Source of the DNA: Strigops habroptila
Taxonomy: Eukaryota > Chordata > Aves > Psittaciformes > Psittacidae
Length of the DNA: 64,000 nucleotides
Reading direction: 5' to 3'
Assembly (NCBI RefSeq): GCF_004027225.2
Contig: NC_046360.1
Span: 2,964,001 to 3,028,000, forward strand
The notes under the pieces are model-generated. The model did no database searches. It was given only the letters and a program-made list of their open reading frames with translations, and was not told where the DNA came from. This document shows, one piece after another, positions 61,101-64,000 of the stretch (positions within the stretch are counted from its first letter, which is position 1; every line of letters starts with the position of its first letter). Made by a program: the position numbers and the translations under genes.

Positions 61101-61630
61101 CCAGCGTGTTGATGTGTTTAAGGTGCACATCAGGTTAATGGCTTTCTGTGTCAGTGCTGCATGTTGAATTTTGCATCTGATTCAGCTGGAGTTTCAAATA
61201 AGAAGGGATTTCCTTGTTTGTCGATGAAAAGATCTGTCAAGGAGATAATAGGTATACGCTAGAGATACAGATGGATAATAATACTTACATTATTTAACAT
61301 CCAGATTAAAAATCTAAATCAAGTAACTGTTTCTTTGAGCTTTGAAAAGAATATGCAAATGCTGTTGTTATCATAATCTGCTACTAAATACTTAATGTAT
61401 TGGTGAAATCAGGCTTAATTATCTGCTGTGTTACTTTTATAGACACTGATTTAATTTGCTTTTAAGGTTTAATGAAGAAACTGGAAGAGGAGATAAATTT
61501 CAATACATACCTGGTAACTGAAAAAATACCTAGAGAGCTGGAAAGTAAGAAGAATTCAACATACATCTTACAAAAGGTGGCTGCAGAGCCAGCTATGAGT
61601 CAATCTGATCTCAACGTACTTGAAAGCAAG
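46104..61630 (+). CDS. IFT81: IFT81, intraflagellar transport protein 81 (first eight coding exons; truncated by window edge)
   Basis: Exons: 46104-46247, 47019-47122, 47745-47925, 50831-50920, 51991-52056, 52375-52485, 53707-53791 and 61467-61630. All have GT-AG introns, and the 945 nt (315 codons) stay in frame. The start [20 protein letters not shown] matches human [20 protein letters not shown]. Residues 1 to about 125 form the calponin-homology domain that binds tubulin together with IFT74. Its basic stretch LGILKYKP and the segment [19 protein letters not shown] are well kept. From about residue 145 the protein is coiled coil ([45 protein letters not shown]). IFT81 belongs to the IFT-B core complex carrying cargo along cilia. 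The last visible exon ends LESK|gtaagc, and the next, expected to start INEINTEI, lies beyond 64000. About half of the roughly 676-residue protein is present. Confidence 0.97.
48391..48409. repeat. Poly(T) tract
   Basis: About 18 consecutive T residues in an IFT81 intron. No element body is recognisable on either side, so it may be a simple homopolymer rather than a retrotransposon tail. Confidence 0.8.
49144..49215 (-). mobile_element. Short CR1 LINE fragment
   Basis: The segment reads tatagaatcagaatggttag, then gttgaaagggatcttaaagc and tcatcc. It matches the CR1 3' end in minus orientation with several substitutions. Its right-hand end is uncertain. Confidence 0.65.
49870..50010 (-). mobile_element. 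Possible old CR1/L2-type LINE remnant
   Basis: Read on the plus strand, acagagcattctagatgctg, then an atagaatagaattgcttctt stretch and a later tgtgttcaacattcatatca stretch recall the CR1 region that encodes the end of the reverse transcriptase. It is heavily diverged. I am not confident of the family. Confidence 0.35.
54582..54870 (-). mobile_element. CR1 LINE 3' fragment, about 290 bp
   Basis: It opens atcacagaatcccagactgg, ggttggaagagacctt and tcatccagttccaaccccc, then follows the CR1 consensus (gggacatcttccactagagc, ttgaacactgccagggatgg). The order is that of a minus-oriented copy inserted in the IFT81 intron. It shares long stretches with the element at 29992-30640. Confidence 0.92.
56261..56316. 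repeat. 25-base tandem duplication
   Basis: Two copies lie head to tail at 56261-56285 and 56286-56310 (ggtcagtataacttgtgtgc then tgaca, against ggccagtatagctcgtgtgc then tgaca). A partial third copy, ggtcag, follows. The two copies differ at three positions. Confidence 0.85.
57740..58330 (+). mobile_element. Diverged CR1/L2-type LINE fragment, sense orientation
   Basis: Several stretches follow the familiar end of a CR1-clade ORF2 in plus orientation: ctctgaaaaggacttgtggg, then tcatagtgtaaaa, then actgtgtccattgacc, then aggaaggatgttgaaac and gagggattttgaagagc. They appear in the right order, but the frame is broken. It is older than the four CR1 copies listed. The boundaries are approximate. 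Confidence 0.6.
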
Positions 61631-64000
61631 GTAAGCTAAGCAAGGCCACACTTCATTTGTATTCCATAGCATAGTCTAAGGTTCTTGTGCACTACTTTAT
61701 ATCCTTGAGAAAATGTCTAATTCCCAAAGGAACATCCCTTCAGCTGTAAAACAGAAGATGTGTTAATCACTAAATGCAAACTCCCAGATAAGTTTCTAAA
61801 AATACCCACAAAACAAACAAGAAAACAAGCCCCAAACCAAATCCAAACCAACCATGTCCTTAAATGCTATTTAGAAAATTGTGTTAGCAATTTGCTCTGA
61901 GATGAGCAGAGGTGTTAAATTAGCATTAAAGGTTTGATTTTAATTCTCTTCAGATTTCACTTGGTTTAAACTCTCACTGACATCAAGGGAGTTTATAGCA
62001 GCAGATAGAGAGCATTTATGGAGTGGTGAACAATGTTCTTAGAGTGATACATCTACACAACATTGGGTTTTAATGTGCAGTGGCTCAGAACTCCTTAGTG
62101 TTTAGAATAGGTCTGGTTTAGTCGGTAAGCCCAAAGGAAATTTGAGAATCAAATACTTGATTTACCTTTCCACATTTTTTTCAGAAGTTAAAAACAAATG
62201 GTGTTAGAATGAGCAAAAATCCTTATTTGTAGTATGTATCCAAAACGTGCAGAGGGATTTGTTGCCACGAGTCCATTTATATATTTCACTCCATGAAGTT
62301 TGCATGATCCTAAATGAAAGATTAAATAAGTAAGATTATATTCTAGAAGAATTGATATGAATGTTAATTCTTAGTATTTCTACTGATGCTGATGAAGATT
62401 TACAACAATGTTACCTAGGGTAGGAAGACTAGTCCTACATACTGCTAGCTACACTGTTCAGTCTCAATGTCAGCTTCTTTTACCAGCTGGTTTTTACTAT
62501 CCCTGGAATCTCCAACTCAGGCTCTGCTGTGAAATATAGATAATGAGGAGACAGAGTATTTGTAATAGATCAGAGAATGATTTACCCATGGGTGTGAGGG
62601 CTGCCATCCACCATCCTTCTTGTGTCTTGAAGCAAATCCATCAACTTCACAGTAGCCTGTGCATTCACACACAGAACATGCCAAAGTAAGGCAAGAAAGA
62701 AATGCCCACGGGTTTCTTGGATCAGAGGAGAACCAGCAGTCAAGTGTCATCAGGAATACATTCTATTTTAAGGTTAAGACTACTTTTAACAAAAGTAAAG
62801 TCAGTGGCAGCCTAATGCTATTTTGGATCCTGATCATTGGACTTTTAAGGATGCAGCATTATTAAATGGTAGATGAGGTCTGAAATAACAAACTAGCTCT
62901 GTAGTTCAGCCTCCGCCTTCGTAGGACATGTTTTCTAATCACAACAGTGTTTGTGGTTGCAGTTATTTCTTTCAGCCACACTTGAAGCCTGGTTTTGCAC
63001 TTTCTTTTCCAAGAGTATTGTTGGGGTTTTTGGCAATATTGTAAAAAACTTCAACGTTGGGGTTTTTCCCCTCTTTCTCCATGAGGTAACCTTTTAATTT
63101 GTTATATTTTGGAAGTATTCTCTTCTTAATGGATAATAAACCCAAAATAGATAATGTCATATACTTGGCTGTTATCACAGCATGGCCTTAGACAGCATTT
63201 CTTTTTTTAAAAGTCAGCCTTCTGTTTTCTCAGTGCCTTAAAAAGGAACTGGATTGCACTGTCCTGCATTTTCTAACGTATAAACCAGGAATTTATTCAC
63301 AGAAGGGAATTCTTACGCCATCTTCAAATTCAGGCCTGTTCTACCACCAATAGTTTTTGTAAAGGAATAGAATTCACAGGTGTTGGAGTATTTTTAGTCC
63401 TATGGAGCACTTTATTTGAAATACTTGGGTTTGCAAGTGCGCGGATATTGCTCATAGAAATGTTCGGGGAATGCCCAGTGCTACCTGCAGTACAATTTGA
63501 CATTATTGGATTTCAGCACGTATTTACACTGCTTATCAACACTCATCTAGTTAGCAGAGAATTAAAGGAAGGTTGCTAGGGCTGTGGTTTCCATGGCTGA
63601 TCAGAGTCCCAGGGTAGCATTAAGTCAGGACTGGAAAAGCTGGAGTCAGTACACTGATGTGTACAGTACACTGGTGGAGCTGTGATTTCCAGGTGCAGTG
63701 GGCTCTAAAGCTTGAGCTAGAATGAACATCAACATGTTGAGCCTCTGGACCAACAAAGAGATTATGGAGAAACTGCATGTTGCAGCAGTAGAAAGAAGGT
63801 ACCACAGAGTTGGAATATGATGGTCTGCAACTCTTCAAAGTATTGATGAATTTGGTATCACTTAGTCTTTACTTGCTCCCCTTTAAACTTCTGATAAGTG
63901 GCTGAGTGAAAAGAAATGTTAGTTAATATTGATAAAATGACATGTTACATGTGGTATGTGACAATATCAGTCTTTTTTCCATCTTTACCAATTCACGTGC
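61631..64000 (+). other. IFT81 intron running off the window
   Basis: No segment here matches the next IFT81 exon (expected to begin near INEINTEI). The sequence is A+T-rich, with short open frames on both strands that show no similarity. Confidence 0.6.

Larger units (their letters stand above)
53792..61466 (+). other. Large IFT81 intron (7.7 kb)
   Basis: This intron lies between the coding exons ending KPE|S and starting LMKKLEEEI. It holds a CR1 copy (54582-54870), a 25-base tandem duplication (56261-56316), an older sense-oriented LINE fragment (57740-58330) and A+T-rich filler such as the tatata-rich stretch at 54405-54480. No other gene is evident. Confidence 0.6.

Overview
The window looks like bird nuclear DNA. 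It has spliced vertebrate genes, CpG-island promoters, compact introns and CR1 LINE copies ending in the octamer catagaat, which is typical of avian CR1. I cannot name the species. There is no sign of prokaryotic, organellar or viral gene content.

Layout from left to right: the last two coding exons of ANAPC5 (+, 452-1209); all coding exons of CAMKK2 (+, 8427-17429) behind a CpG-island promoter near 3.0-3.8 kb; all 12 coding exons of P2RX4 (-, 22003-27693), convergent with CAMKK2; a divergent, incomplete P2RX7 (-, recognisable exons between 34651 and 39701); and the first eight coding exons of IFT81 (+, 46104-61630), which runs off the right edge. The order ANAPC5 > CAMKK2 > < P2RX4 < P2RX7, IFT81 > is, from memory, the order found in mouse. 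Exon boundaries were set by matching translated segments to the remembered proteins and then requiring splice sites and phase to agree. The summed coding lengths stay in frame: 1590 nt for CAMKK2, 1164 nt for P2RX4 and 945 nt for the visible part of IFT81.

The genes form no operon-like unit, but they share themes. P2RX4 and P2RX7 are ATP-gated cation channels that admit calcium, and CAMKK2 is a calcium/calmodulin-activated kinase. ANAPC5 belongs to the cell-cycle ubiquitin ligase APC/C. IFT81 is a ciliary transport protein, and a perfect RFX-type X-box lies about 270 bases before its start codon.

The part that most deserves a second look is P2RX7. Exons 2, 4, 5, 6 and 7 can be identified, but exons 1, 3, 8 and the large C-terminal exon cannot. 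Exon 2 ends at a GC donor in an unexpected phase, and two ATP-contact residues are changed. The gene is either a fast-diverging P2RX7 or one being lost. Nothing in the window looks like an undescribed multi-gene system. Repeats include four CR1 fragments in minus orientation, one older LINE fragment in plus orientation, a weaker LINE remnant and several simple or tandem repeats.
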